Source of the DNA: Pieris napi
Lineage: Eukaryota; Arthropoda; Insecta; Lepidoptera; Pieridae
DNA: 64,000 nt
Assembly: GCF_905475465.1 (NCBI RefSeq)
Contig: NC_062235.1
Location: 10,426,001 to 10,490,000, forward strand
Direction: 5' to 3'
Shown piece by piece: positions 34,913 to 47,570 of the stretch. The position numbers and the translations under genes were made by a program. The notes beneath the pieces were generated by a model, which saw only the letters and a program-made list of their open reading frames with translations, ran no database searches and was not told the DNA's origin. How positions within the stretch are numbered: position 1 is the first letter of the stretch; every line of letters starts with the position of its first letter.

Positions 34913-36469
34913 CTATCGTAGATTAGGAATAAAAAAATAACAAGTCATATATACAGATAATGATTTTGTATATAAGTTCGTATTGTAAAATTAATGGTAT
35001 AAATTAAAAAAAAAAAATTATATAAGAATCGATTCAAATTACGGTAATTTAAAAAAAGAACTCAGCTTATTGGTACACATGCGTACAAAATTCAGAAGAA
35101 ACTTTTGAAGGAATCAAGATTTTTCTACTCCTTAAAGCATATGTGAACTCCAAAGCACTTGTGTCAGTAACTGTACATTAGCCATTATCATACAAACAGC
35201 ACAACTGAAGCAGATATACTAGATAAATTGTAGCGATAAGCGACGTTGAAAGAAGTGTACAATAATTACACGTTACACGGCTTTACTGTGAGAGACCGCG
35301 CGAATTAGTTCTAACAAACACGACCTCATTTAAGTTTTAACGGTTTTTTCAAATGGGCACTATCAATAGGTAATTAAAATGTGTAATCAATGTAATACGT
35401 GTGGGATAAAGAATATGCTTTGTCATGCTCACTTGTAGCGTTGAATCTTCCAAGAATTGTTTTGAGCTCTATTTTTAAAACTAATTCTACTTTCAAAAAC
35501 ATACTGTATGGGCGTGTTTTAAACGGAATAGGTCGTACCTATATTATGAGCCTTAAACGTATATAATATATATATATATATATATATATTATAGCAACCA
35601 ATATGAAACCTAATATAGACATGTTTATAAACTAATAGTAAATAATAATAGTGTATAAACCACTAACAGAATATAAACATTTGGTTTGAAATCAACAGAA
35701 TCTTCCAAATTCCGTCCTTCCAAAAAAAAACAGGGAGTTGAGGCGTCTCTCACTTGATATATTCGGTTAAAAAATAAAATATGAGTTTCCCTGATTTTAA
35801 CTATAACTTAGCTAGCTACGACACCTTCGTCATCACTGAAGAGTGCAACAGAGCTCGTGGCCAAATTTTTCCTAGAATGACATTTAATATAATAAATAAA
35901 CAAAGTTCTTTATATTATTATTTTTTATGCTTAATAACATTCCAGCAAATGTTTACTTCTTTATCTACCTTTCAACCAAAACTCTATAAAATTTATATCG
36001 CTGGTGGCTGTACAATAAATAAACCATACATTCTTTAATTTAGTAATTATATAAACTTAGGTCAATCAATTATTGCTAAAATACTTTACAAATTAAAAGA
36101 TAAAATCTTGATGTTCAGGTATTTTGCAAATGTTGCCAACATATAAAATGCGCATTTCTCTTTTACTCGTTAAGGAGTATTAAGGTGTAAATTCGATATT
36201 CCGATACCGTTAAAGGATTATCTTGAGTGACGTGAAACTCAATTAACAGTGCGACGTTTTACGGAGCGCGCTTCGTTTAATGTAATTGACACTGAATGTT
36301 CAAAATATACCTGGATTGATAATTATCTGCAGTTTTATGTTCTGAAATATTTTAGTGCGTTCTTTAAATTAACATCTGATACATCGAAATTTTTTTGCTT
36401 GATATTTTTTCGAGATAAGTAATTATATTAATAAATTAGTATTAATGTGAAGCTATATGAGTATAATGA
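34913..36469. other. No gene seen; (TA)n at about 35564-35589
   Basis: A TA microsatellite sits at 35564-35589. The plus frame 35781-36038 starts in a GC-richer stretch (ctagctacgacaccttcgtc) but becomes low-complexity; no motif recognised. Confidence 0.4.
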
Positions 36470-36740
36470 CTATGATACCAAAGTTTTTGAAGTTCTACTT
36501 CTTTAGGCGCGTTATGAAAAATTGATGAGAGTGAAATTTTACGATGCGCGCGCACCGTGACACAAAATTAACAGAATGAAGTTGCCCACGGAAGATGCTA
36601 CGGCATTGGACATAATTTAAAAACAACATTCGAATAATAATGGAATTTATGTTACACTTAATGTAAGAGAATAATAATAAATATTTATTTATTTAATTTT
36701 TCAAATGTAAACTGAACTTAATTGACTATAATGACTCCTT
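36470..36740. repeat. Probable interspersed repeat
   Basis: Contains gatgagagtgaaattttacg, atgcgcgcgcaccgtgacac, aatgaagttgcccacggaag and atgctacggcattggacata, a block I associate with repeated lepidopteran DNA, probably a transposon end. Only one copy is in this window. Confidence 0.4.
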
Positions 36741-37354
36741 TTCCAGTCTTTGATTATTTAATTGTAATTAAATATTTGCATGCAATCAAAAACTATTTAT
36801 AATGCCAAAGAAGTATAACTTCTTACGCGCGTACATATGTACACGCACCCTATTTTTTTATATATATTATTGGAACTATATGGTTCAGCAATCTGTGGCT
36901 TTTGAAGCCGATCAATCGATGTCAGGTCTAGAAAAACACGCAAAGCAAAAATTGTTTTATATAAAAATGAGGAACATCATAAAATTGCTACGAGGAATGT
37001 TGTCTTTGACTTGTATTTATGTAGTAATTTTTACAAGTCACTGTTTAGCTTTGAATAAACATTTTACTTACAAAACGATTAAACAGTCACAGACAAAACA
37101 TTTAGTTCCTGGGGCTGCGTTGGTTTCTATGGAATAAAAAAACATTTGCAAAAGTACAGTATTCTTATTACTTTTAACAAACTTTGTTTGTCTTCTTCAG
37201 TATAGCATAGCCCAATGATATAGGTAAGCGAATCGCCACAATTTCAGTATTTATTTTATATGTATTTATTTATGTACAGCATAGATGCCAAACAAAAATT
37301 ACACACTACCTTAAACAACAATTTTTCTCTATTAAAATAATGAAAACAACTTAC
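36741..37354. other. No gene seen
   Basis: A 111-codon plus frame (36802-37137) has no recognised motif, though its C-terminal half is hydrophobic then basic. I treat it as chance. Confidence 0.35.
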
Positions 37355-37522
37355 ATTCATCTTTGTGAATTCAACCCATTTGACAGGTTTGGGAACAATG
37401 CGTCCCAAAACTCTCATAAATATACCCAGCTTTGGTGCGTCCTGGTGATTATAAGTGGAAAAGGTGACTGCTGGCGGAGGACAGTTCGTGATCTCCACTC
37501 AGACAGGGCATGCCTCTGGTAT
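37355..37522 (-). other. Candidate internal or first coding exon, unassigned
   Basis: On the minus strand tttttttttgtatttcag (acceptor, just before 37522) and AAT|gtaagttg (donor, after 37355) enclose 168 bp of clearly higher GC. The best frame reads VEITNCPPPAVTFSTYNHQD, then APKLGIFMRVLGRIVPKPVK and WVEFTKMN up to the donor. A TGA lies 8 codons into this frame, so translation would need the internal ATG (MRVLGRIVPKPVKWVEF), an acceptor further in (gtctgag or tggag), or the exon is dead. The other frames also contain stops. I do not recognise the protein. The splice signals are the best in the window. Confidence 0.4.
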
Positions 37523-37667
37523 CTGAAATACAAAAAAAAAATATTAGTAATCATAACAATGAGATATACAGTACTTACAATTTTCTCAAACTACATAGTA
37601 ATAATAACAATAATCAAAAATTAATAAATAATTAAAACAAATTTAAAAAGTATGGTCCGTGTGACAG
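37523..37667. other. No gene seen
   Basis: Short AT-rich stretch; intron-like if 37355-37522 is a real exon. Confidence 0.35.
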
Positions 37668-37730
37668 TTTAACGCTAATTGAGCGAGGAAAGCACCAGCT
37701 CTGGGGTCAACGGTAGCAGTTATTTATAAT
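37668..37730 (-). repeat. Interspersed repeat (family G), short minus copy
   Basis: ttgagcgaggaaagcaccag and ctctggggtcaacggtag are the complement of the core of family G (gagctggtgctttcctcgct). Confidence 0.6.
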
Positions 37731-37861
37731 AAATTAATAACTGCCACCCTCACGATATCTTCGTGCTCAGCGCGATGCTTTAAGACTTGCGTAGCGCGTA
37801 CCTACCTGAAATTACATTAAATTTAATAAATTAACAAATTTCTCTATTACATAAGATTTCA

Positions 37862-38100
37862 TGTGGAACATGGTGTAATGGTTGCAGCTCCTTACACACG
37901 TTGTGTAAAAAAAACATGGCGATTAAAAAGAGTAGCGGAGAGTCTATTACCAGTTCTTCTCTTCCGTTCTACGCCCTTGATTTGAGAACTGGCACTAAAT
38001 ATAAAGTTAGAAGCATTTCATATACATTTATTTTTTGCCGTTCAAAAGTGTACATTGTGTTGTGTTACCTATATGATTAAATGATTTTTGACTTTTGACT
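37862..38100 (+). repeat. LINE 3' tail (family T)
   Basis: gtggaacatggtgtaatggt, tgcagctccttacacac, gcgattaaaaagagtagcgg, ccagttcttctcttccgttc, tacgcccttgatttgagaac, and a tail ending gattaaatgatttttgac. The near-identical copy at 47336-47570 and the minus copy at 42420-42605 establish the family. Confidence 0.8.
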
Positions 38101-40620
38101 ATACAGTCTAGTTGTGTGTAATTCCTAATATCTATTTCACAAAGTTTATTAAATATTATATCATATTATGCAAATAAGTTGTACATACGAGTGGAGGCGA
38201 CACGCAAAATATAGTTTAAGAACAAATTAAAACGTAACTACTAGCCTTAAACAGGTCAAATACTTGACCCAAGATTAAAGCTAATTAATAGGCGAGTGTT
38301 ATTATTGTTTTTGTTTATGCTCGATTACATTTCAGCAAATAAAACTAGGCGTCTATATATATTAAATATATTTAATTAAGATTCGACCGAAAAGAAATCT
38401 CTTATGTGGATAATATTTTTTTTTAAACTAGAGGGTTTATTTTTTTATGTCATTTTTAATGTGAAGTAGTATATTACGACCAGAATATTATTATGATCTA
38501 AGAAATATATCATTTTTAGTGTAGTTTTATGTAGCCAAAATACACATTTTATCTTTTCTGTTGATTTTGTGTCTATTCTGTGGATAGTTAATAAATATTT
38601 TAATTATTAACTATCCACTATTTATTTGTACGAATTAAGGCTTTGATCGTTTTTTGCAAAAATAAAGTTTCTACTAAAAAATCTGAATTCACAATTAATA
38701 CTAATTCGAATACAGAGATGAATCATGAAATTTGAAATGAAGCTAAATGTTTTGTTAGCTATTTTAGCTGTGTTGGTTAATGTGGTTCAAATAATTTATG
38801 ATAGGTGATATAAATTATACCGCGGTCGTAGTGTTGTGCGCTTGTGCAGTATCGAATGCTAATTTCTAATTAGGCAATTAGAAGAAATTCTATTATTTTG
38901 TTTTGCTTTATTCATATACAAGACGTATATGAAGAGGGTCGAATAAAAGATTATTTATTTATTTATTTCGTAATCCTAATATTTACCTACAAAAAGGTTC
39001 AAAACTTACAAGAGAGAACAAACAATAAAAAATATTCAATACGTTTAACTAAGAGATACCTAATTTGACTGTGTTGTGTGATGGTGTAAAAGTCAGGGTA
39101 AGTATGTGAAGGTATGTGGGATATGCTCTTGATGCGCATAAAAATACAATTACTCTATTTGTATGTATGTTGTATGTTTTTAATTATGATGATATTATAC
39201 ATTATATAATATAGTAGTAAGTTACAAAAAAATCTTTATTAATTTATAAAAGCTTGTCAATGCTCAAAACACTGATAAGTTAGTACAAGAAAAATAAAAT
39301 ACATTAATTAATGAGACAATTAATTGCCTATAAGTGTATAGTCAACATGCGAAGATATAAAAAAATATCAAACCAAAAAATTAAACAATAAAATCTAAAG
39401 GAAAATTGATTTCAAAGTGTGAGAGGAGGACTATGGATAACCAGACTTACTCGTTTATCAGAAAGCTCAATTAAACACTTAACATTTTTATTTTTATAAT
39501 AAAATTAACCTACAAATTTCAAAACAGTTACTCCGGGTTCATTCCTCACGAATGTTAAAAAACATGTGAAAAGCACAAAAAAGCTCCATTGTACTTTTAG
39601 CAAAATAGGTTTTTATTTTTAAATTTCCTATAATACATTAATTAAATTAACAAGAGCCTAATTAATGTACCAGCGTGTGAGGCAACATCAGGTTAAGCGT
39701 TTTCCCATGTTAAAGTTTTTTTATATAAATCCCTGCTTATTGGCGTGTTATTTTGATATCTACCATCTGCCACGGTGGCCGGTCCCGACACCGAAGCTTT
39801 TTTCTCGTTCACGGTGGTCACTTTCTTGTTTCCTATCACATTTCCGCTAAAACAGATGTTTCTCTTGATCCAATGATAATTTAAATATGTAGAGACATAA
39901 AAACTGTTTCTCCAACAATCTCTTAGATAATTAAATGGAATAGGTTCGAAGATTGAAAAAATACTAATTATTTTCAACTATTGACCGCGTAACTTCCTTT
40001 GCATCGAAACAGTTAATGTACAAAAGATATATAGGTCTGCCATCTAAACTCTTTTTCAAATGGATAAAAATCAATACAGTACTTTTTGATAAATATATTC
40101 AATCACACAATTCAGTCGGTTTAAAATACAGTCAAAGAGAGCTGAAGAATTTAACACAAAGATTTCTTATTGTTACGTAAAACTCTAATTAAAATAATAT
40201 GATAGAGATAAAGATCACATTCAATATATATTATCGGGTCATTTACAATACAGTGTGTATAAATTGAAAGCTTTGAGAATTATCGTTGACAAAGTGCACT
40301 TTAGCTTAGTTCGATGAAGATATTGGAGTTATCTTGACAATATAAATGTTGTCAAATTGCGTTAAGTCCTCGCTTGTAAACTTCTCCGTTGTCCTTTGAA
40401 ATCTACGTTGGGTTATTAACAAAATGGATGACGCTGATACAGCGCTTGTCTATTTGTATTACCAGGAATTTCTAACAAAACCGGATATAGTATATGATCC
40501 GTTGCACTTATTCATAAGCGTAAAGGGCGATTTCAAACATACTGACTATGTCTTTTCCTAGAAATACATTATCTAAATACTCCAGAGTTAAAGCTTTACC
40601 TATTTTTATTTATACTATGA
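38101..40620. other. No gene seen; hairpin at 38580-38618 and a LINE-like A-rich tail near 38945-39110
   Basis: gtggatagttaataa (38580-38594) and its exact complement (38604-38618) flank 9 nt. Stretches of attt repeats at 38953-38968 resemble a minus-strand LINE tail. The opposed frames at 39665-39977 overlap and have no motif. Confidence 0.45.
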
Positions 40621-40830
40621 GCAATGTTGGCTTCAGCGTGCGAATCTCATCCTTGAGATCGTAGGTTCGATCCCCGACTGTGCACCAATGGACTTTCTTT
40701 CTATGTGCGCATTTAACATTCGCTGGTCGGTGTGTGTCAGACACAGGAGGCTGATCACCTACTTGCCTATTGGATTAAAAATTGAAATTTGAGGCCCAGA
40801 CCTATAGAGGTTGTAGCGCCACTGATTTAT
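40621..40830 (+). mobile_element. SINE family A with internal gap
   Basis: Head gcaatgttggcttcagcgtg and B box ggttcgatcccc are present, then caccaatggactttctttct. After acattcgctggtcggtgtgt it skips the aaggaaaacat...gtcgac block. Tail gttgtagcgccactgattt is intact. Confidence 0.85.
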
Positions 40831-41606
40831 TTATTATTATTTTTATTAAAGTGCTCGCGTAATTCAAATTCAATATTACTATTTTATCTTACAATAGGTA
40901 CTGTAATCTTTTCAACGGCTCTTTCACGCCATTTGTCATCCCAATATAGTCAAGTTTCATTATAGTTTCTTAATCTGCGAATACTATGACCTATTAAGAA
41001 CAAAAAGTAAAATCACTTAATAAGTATCTTAAGGTTTTTAAAGGAAAACTTAAGTAGTTCTTTGTGAGCGTATTAGGAACTAAATGGAAGTACTGCCATG
41101 CATCGTTCGAATACGTGTGGTAAACTATAGTAATTGTATGTAGTCGACACGCTTGAGCTACCTAAAACTGAATCTCGTATACAAATACTTGATAAACTAT
41201 CATAAAGTTCATGCTTAGTCCTCTATAGTGACAGTACTAGAGGTTGGCTACCATTTGCCTTTAATGGAAGCGATGTTATTTCTAAAATAAAACGAAAGTA
41301 AATAAATAATAATAATAGCTTTAAAGCTTTATAGAGAAATCCGTGGTTACGTGATGAACGCCATGGCGAAATAACCATACTACGACGTCTTATAATTTAC
41401 TCAATTTAAAGCTGTAAACGTTCGTGTTTAAAGAAATTTAAAAGAATTAATAAATAATAAAACGACAAAAATTTATTATTTTTCTTTAGTACCAATTATT
41501 AGGGTAACTTTCAGAGTCGAAACAGTGCAGCTGCAGCGGTCCGAATTCCGAATTTTCGTCCGAAAAGTTAATTCGTTTGATATACGAAAGGCATACCTAG
41601 AACATA
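40831..41606. other. No gene seen
   Basis: No recognised content. Confidence 0.4.
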
Positions 41607-41856
41607 GGGTGAGATCTATAGTGCGCACTTGGACTTTGCTCAGACTTTACTTACGAAAAACACTAAGGTTAAACTATGATTTAGTATATTTATAGACATT
41701 TTAACGGTGAGATTAAGCTAAGCTCAAGCTAAGACAGAAAGAACAGAAATTGATGTTTCATTTCATGCAATACCTTCTTTATTATCCTTTAAAAAAGTAA
41801 AGAATGGTCGTAGTTAAGTCTGAGCAAAGTCTAAGTGCGCACTATAGATCTCACCC
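41607..41856. mobile_element. MITE with about 40-bp terminal inverted repeats
   Basis: Left end gggtgagatctatagtgcgc, acttggactttgctcagact; right end is its complement with one mismatch (gtctgagcaaagtctaagtg, cgcactatagatctcaccc). 250 bp, no coding. The GGG...CCC ends are PIF/Harbinger-like, but flanks are ATA on the left and TTA on the right, so a target duplication is not clean. Confidence 0.8.
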
Positions 41857-41920
41857 TTAGTCTCGACTTTGAAATTGACCTTAAGTGTTTACAGGGCACT
41901 TGATGTTCACTGAAGTGAAC

Positions 41921-42110
41921 AAGTGCCGCTACTAGCCCTTGGTCTTGCTGTCAGATTTCTATATATGTTTACTCGATTATATTTCTGTATATCAGCGACA
42001 CACGATTTTTTTCTGAGAAACCGTATTCCTCACGATGTTCACATTCACCATACGAGCAAGTACGCACGCACGGCCACACGGAATCACGCTCACTAGGCCA
42101 ACACTGTTTG
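41921..42110 (-). mobile_element. SINE family A, diverged copy
   Basis: Complement order: agtgccgctactagcccttg, gtcagatttct, then after a gap aaccgtattcctcacgatgt, ttcaccatacgagcaagta and cactaggccaacactg. Middle part missing, many changes. Confidence 0.65.
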
Positions 42111-42419
42111 ACCATTATGTAAAAAAAATTAAACCTTATTAATCATTCAACCGCAACGTTGAACAAAAAGTGTCATAACTGTAAATCATTGCTTATTAGT
42201 TGACGCCTCCGTTCCAATGTTGGTAATTAGATACGTGAAATCTAATACACCGAAATACAGGTGACTTGGTAAATAGGTTGTAACATGTATCGCGTATATC
42301 GTTTTAATTAAACAAACAACTAACGCTTTTAGATGTAGTTATGTAGATCAAACTTTAATTTAAGTATTGATATAATCTAATAAAAGTTTTGCGACATTTT
42401 GTACCATGTTTTACGGTAT
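42111..42419. other. No gene seen
   Basis: No recognised content. Confidence 0.4.
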
Positions 42420-42605
42420 GGTCAAGGTCAAAGTCAAAAATCATTTATTCATATAGGTAACACAATGTACACTTATAAACGTCAAAAAATAATTATACAT
42501 TAAATGCTTCTAATTTTACATGCCAGTTCTCAAATCAAGGGCGTAGAACGGAAGAGAACAACTGGCAATAAACTCTCCGCTACTCTTTTTAATCGCCAAT
42601 GGGAC
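42420..42605 (-). repeat. LINE 3' tail (family T), minus copy
   Basis: Plus strand: gtcaaaaatcatttattcat, ataggtaacacaatgtacac, gttctcaaatcaagggcgta, gaacggaagagaacaactgg, ctccgctactctttttaatc. Complement of 37862-38100. The open frame at 42504-42707 is an artefact of it. Confidence 0.8.
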
Positions 42606-44194
42606 ATTGTGCTGGTATATTTCTGCCCCTCATCGAAATGTTTTAGTAAACCAACAAGTAAACCAACATGTAAAAATAATAGTTTATTAAATATAGAATG
42701 GCATTGAGTTTTTAAAGATAGAGGTGATTAAACCTTAAAATAGCGTAAACTTTATTTCCGTCTAACTCATTCAAGCATCAACATTCCTTATCAAGACGTC
42801 TAATTCCGATATAAAATTGTTAATCTACAGTCGTTTTAGAAATAGTATTAGTAAAATGGTATTAAATTTGACAAGCCGTATAACAGGACTGGTTTGCATT
42901 CGAGTTTAATTCCTAATCGGATTAAATGACAAGTGCACTGGATTTACTGAATGTGTTCATGACGCAACGTTCTTGTCTGTATCAATCAATGTACCGATTA
43001 AAAGTATACGTTTAATGACATAAGTAATCCGATTTTTGGTTACTTTGAATGTCCGATTGCTTTGTGCTTCCCGCGCCTCGATTTTAAGCTTTCAAACCGC
43101 GCCATCCCAAAGCGACATCAGCGAATACAGAAAGATCTATATGCATGCATATTATTACGACGTTATCGCAATAGCTATCGGAAGTTTAATTACCAGAGTT
43201 GGTTGTATGAGAGAGATTTGTAAGCATGGTCGAATAATATTGTATGCTTGCTTTTGAGCAAGTACACTGATGGATTTTTTATACGCGTTAGTAATCATAA
43301 AGAAATAGGGTCGATGGAAAATCATCGTAACGATGGTTACGACGACCGTTGCCATGACAACGTGTGGTTAATTAAGTTATCAAACATTTACCTACTGTGG
43401 TTACTTTTAAGACAATATAAATAATAATACAACGCGTTTGTAACTTTTAAAATAATAAAATGTATTATTCACGAAAGAATGTATATTATTTGAAATGTTA
43501 ACATTATTTCTAAGCTAAACAAGCTGTAGTAAGGTTATTATGTGTATTACATTAATATTAATATTTTCTTTCAACAAAAACTTTGCTAATTCGTCACCGA
43601 AATAAGTTAAAAGAAATACCTTATCTTAATTTGCATATAAAACAGATTATTATTACATAAACAATAATAATATCATTAGGATATAAATATTTTTACATTA
43701 AAGTCAAAATAATATTTCTTTAACGAAACTTGCCCAAGCCTAGCTTCCGTCGTATTTGTTCCAGTTTTCAAAGTAAATACGAGTTTAGTAAACACGCCAA
43801 AATAAACAAGCACTCGTGATAAATTATGAGAATGTATCAAAGAAATGTGACGTTAAAGGTTCATTAATATAGAAAACTGAATGAAACCATAAATCATAAA
43901 AGTAGACTACTACAGCTTTAATATAAAATGAAAAGTCTTGAATCTCTGTTTTATTGAAGGTAATTGTTGTGCTTGTCGTATTTTTGATATTATGCTGCAC
44001 ATAATGAACGTAGACTTAAGACCATATAGACAAGTATCATGGCTTCGATGTCTTTGCAGAAATAGTACAGATTCCGGCAAACATCTTGAACAACTATCCT
44101 TGCGCAGAAGCGATTTTTAGGTATCACTGCGAGGTGGGGCAGCGGGCGGTAGTGCGCGGCGGCGGGAGAGTGACGTATAGATCACGTGATTGGG
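42606..44194. other. No gene seen
   Basis: 43020-43100 is GC-richer (gtgcttcccgcgcctcgatt) with a 73-codon plus frame; no motif recognised. 44120-44175 is a GC-rich patch (gaggtggggcagcgggcggt) of unknown nature. Confidence 0.35.
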
Positions 44195-44280
44195 GTCCTT
44201 CAAGAAAAGAGCATTCCAATTCTTAAAAGGCAACACACTTGTGAGCCTTCTGACAAGGGCGGCGGAATCACTTGAGGTGT
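44195..44280 (+). mobile_element. LINE 3' end (family L), stub
   Basis: ccttcaagaaaagagcattc, caattcttaaaaggcaacac, ttgtgagccttctgac and gggcggcgg give FKKRAFQFLKG-like residues, then the family end. It stops just before SINE sequence. Confidence 0.65.
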
Positions 44281-44299
44281 GAACATCAGTGTGAACATC

Positions 44300-44482
44300 T
44301 GTGTGCCTGAAACACGCCATCGACTTTTTGGGCAAGCCGATTTCCGCACGTTGTTTTCCTTCATCTTTCGAGCTAATGTTAAATGTGCACATAGAAAGAA
44401 AGTCCATTGGTGTACAGTGAAGAGGATCGAACCTACGACCTCAGGCGTGAGAGTCGCACACTGAAGCCACAAGGCCAATACT
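44300..44482 (-). mobile_element. tRNA-derived SINE (family A), tail-less
   Basis: Plus strand: gtgcctgaaacacgccatcg, actttttgggcaagccgatt, gcacatagaaagaaagtcca, gaggatcgaacctacgacct (B box complement), gccacaaggccaatact (A box complement). The 3' third is missing. Confidence 0.85.
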
Positions 44483-47335
44483 TCTGATAATTGTATGTAC
44501 TTTTTCCAAATTCTGTTATCCCCAAATGATTGTTGAAAACACATACAATAGGTGTATTTCTCATAAAAGACCCGAGACAACGAATATGAATTCTTCTTTA
44601 TAACACGAGGATTTCTACTAATAGACACTTATTAAAAATAAATGTAAATTTATTAACATTATCATGCTGTTATTAAACGAGTAATAGAGACCTCCGGAGG
44701 TCCTTAATTATGGCGCCGGTAATATATTCTTATAAGAATCTCTGATAGACTAAGAAACAGTTTAATTGCAATGGCGACGTGACTTTTAAGCATTTACGAC
44801 AAAACGTGAGATTTGTTGCTCAGATGTATTCGTATTGCTTTTTTATTCAGTCAGGGCTGTCAATTTAAATTCTTGATAATATATTTTTTAATAGCATATA
44901 AATATACACACATACATGTGAGCTTTTAGCTCTCCATTAAATAATTTGTTTACCTTGCATATCTTATATTTTACACTTATATTTTTGTCGAGAATGGAAC
45001 CCATGACTTCGGTAAGAAATAATACGCTAAAATAAAGTCATAGTTAATTTCTAAAATAGTAAAAAAATAATTAATGAATCGAAAATCTCTATTGCATTTT
45101 TGAAACAATATTCAGTTTGTAAGATTTTCCGTTGAATGAATTTTCTCAAGCAAACACTATTCCTCTTAATACAATGCTGATAAAACAAACAACGCAATGA
45201 TTAAAGAACAATCGTGTAAACAATGAATCAGATGCATTAACCCAGTTTACCATCGATAATAAGATTTCGTTCATCGAAATTTTAATTAAGGGGCCGCTTC
45301 ATTTCACAGAGAGATTCGACCGAATCCTTTGCTCACGATTTCTTTTATCGCGTCCAAAGCATCGAGCAGTTAGGTTTAATTTTTTACTATACATACGGCT
45401 AGAGGATTAACTTTGTTAAGGCCAACTTATTTAAAATTATTTAATTACAAACATTACCAAGCATACGTTTTGGTATGGCTTGTTTTAATTCCACAACTAT
45501 ATTTTAAACTATCTCAACTTTCCAACAAATGCTTGTAGTATAACTATAGCTTTTCGTCACAGAACTCATAACAATTCTTACTTATACTTATGTAAGGGAT
45601 TACCCACCTATAACATAATTATAATACTTTATCTTCATCTTCATATCATACTATAAATAAACACGTATTTGGCTTACGCGAGAAAAGTTTTTTAATAAAA
45701 CTCATTTAACAGATAACAGGAATATATTTTTCAATTACTTGCTGACAAAATTTACTAAAAAGCACTTGAAATGTTGTGAAGAAGATTTATTTAAATACAA
45801 TTAATGCTTTGAACTAAATGTGAAGCCCTTGTATTAATTACTCAATTAATCTTAGACATTGCCAACTGAGCCATAGAAACTTGTCGATAAAAAAACTGTG
45901 TTATTAAGCTGTGTATAGCTTCTCCTTAACATAACACGTATGAGCCGACAGAAAGACTCGTGACTGTGGAATCACAAAACGGTAGCCGAGTCGGAAATCA
46001 AATCCAATTTTGTTCATTTGCTCACCAGTAAAGTTCACATCAAACTCTTCAATTGAAAGGATTACCTTTGAAATTGAGTTGCTACTTTTGCCCGCGTTAT
46101 ACCCGTTTAGTTATAACCCTAAAGTTTAACTTTATGTTTTCATATACAACGGTACACGCTACAACGTATATTAAAAATAAATCGAAATTTGGCTACTTTC
46201 CGACTTTGTTTAACAATAAAAGTATTTGGGAAGTTCTTTTTTATATAATAAAACTATACTGATATTATAAGAAGCAAGTAATTATATGTAAACCATATGA
46301 GTAAACCTGAACCTGTTTTTAAAATTCTTTTCGAATTAGAATGATTATCCCAAAGTACCATAGACTATATTTATTTCCAATAGATTTTAAAAACACAACT
46401 GTCCAACTGTTCCAAGCCGGGCAGGCCGATTGTAACATATATTAAAGTTTTACGTTTGGGTAATAAGTTCGTAAGTAGGCATATGTTGATGAATTTCGAT
46501 ATAAAATATATACATAGGGAAAATAAACTAATATATTTCCAACTATCTGACATAAAAGTATTCTGCAACTACCTTTAATTAGGAGTTAAGCTGAAAAATA
46601 CAATTTTAAAGTTAATTACTGTTGAAGTTGTATTTACATAATTAGACAGTCATAATACTGTCAGTTGCAGTAATTACAAAATGTTTAGTGAATCTCACAA
46701 ATAAAAACAAATTGTTCAAACCAATTTGCAGTAGTATTAAAAATACACGAAGCAATATGAATACAACGCTCTATTCCATTTCTAGAAAATAAAATATCCA
46801 TTAAGTAAACAGATTTTGCTCGTAAAAAGTTAGGAGCGACATAGCGTAGTTTTTTGCTTTCCGTCGGGAAATGTAAAAAGTGGAGTAACAACGATTATAA
46901 TGAAAAACTTTATTTCCACTCAGGGAAGTCACTCTCAAGTCGCGACAAAAATATTTCCCCCGAGATCTATTTTAAGAAATTTTATTGCAACTACTCACCC
47001 TTTAACTTCGTTTTTGTTTAATAAACTGCAGGGCTATTCTGTAAATCTCTGATTCCTTTTGTCTGGAATTGGTACTCTCTTGTTAGAGATGATTTTGATA
47101 AATGAGGGATTCTGAGACTTAGCGCGAATAAGTATTTTGTCATGTTAATTTATTAAAATAAACGTTTTAATAACTTTTCTTAAGAACCTATAGGCTGCGT
47201 AGCATAGTAGGTACCTATCTTACATAGGACATCGTAACCATGGTTTCAAAAACCGTATTATCTAAATCCAGGTCATTAGAGTCAAAATAATTGGCATACA
47301 TTAGAAATAGAAGACGGTTTAACTATATAAATCAG
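44483..47335. other. No gene seen
   Basis: Nearly 3 kb without a recognisable element. 45290-45380 (ggggccgcttcatttcacag, cacgatttcttttatcgcgt) is less AT-rich and might be conserved non-coding DNA. No family motif in any frame. Confidence 0.35.
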
Positions 47336-47570
47336 ATTTCATGGAACATGGTGTAACGGTTGCAGCTCCTTACAAACATTGTGTAAAACAAAAAACTAGG
47401 CGATTAAAAAGAGTGGCGGAGAGTTTATTGCCAGTTCTTCTCATCCGTTCTACGCCCTTGATTTGAGAACTGCCAGTAAATGTAAAATTAGAAGCAATTA
47501 ATATGTATTTCTTTATTGACGTTCAAATGTGTACATTGTGTTACCTAAATGGATAAATGATTTTGATTTT
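47336..47570 (+). repeat. LINE 3' tail (family T)
   Basis: Almost the same as 37862-38100: catggaacatggtgtaacgg, gcgattaaaaagagtggcgg, agtttattgccagttcttct, tacgcccttgatttgagaac, gtgtacattgtgttacctaa. Confidence 0.8.

Noticed and set aside
35564..35589. TA microsatellite as a regulatory site
   Set aside because: Simple repeat; nothing around it suggests a role.
36802..37137. 111-codon open frame on plus
   Set aside because: No recognised family, low-complexity start, no promoter or splice support.
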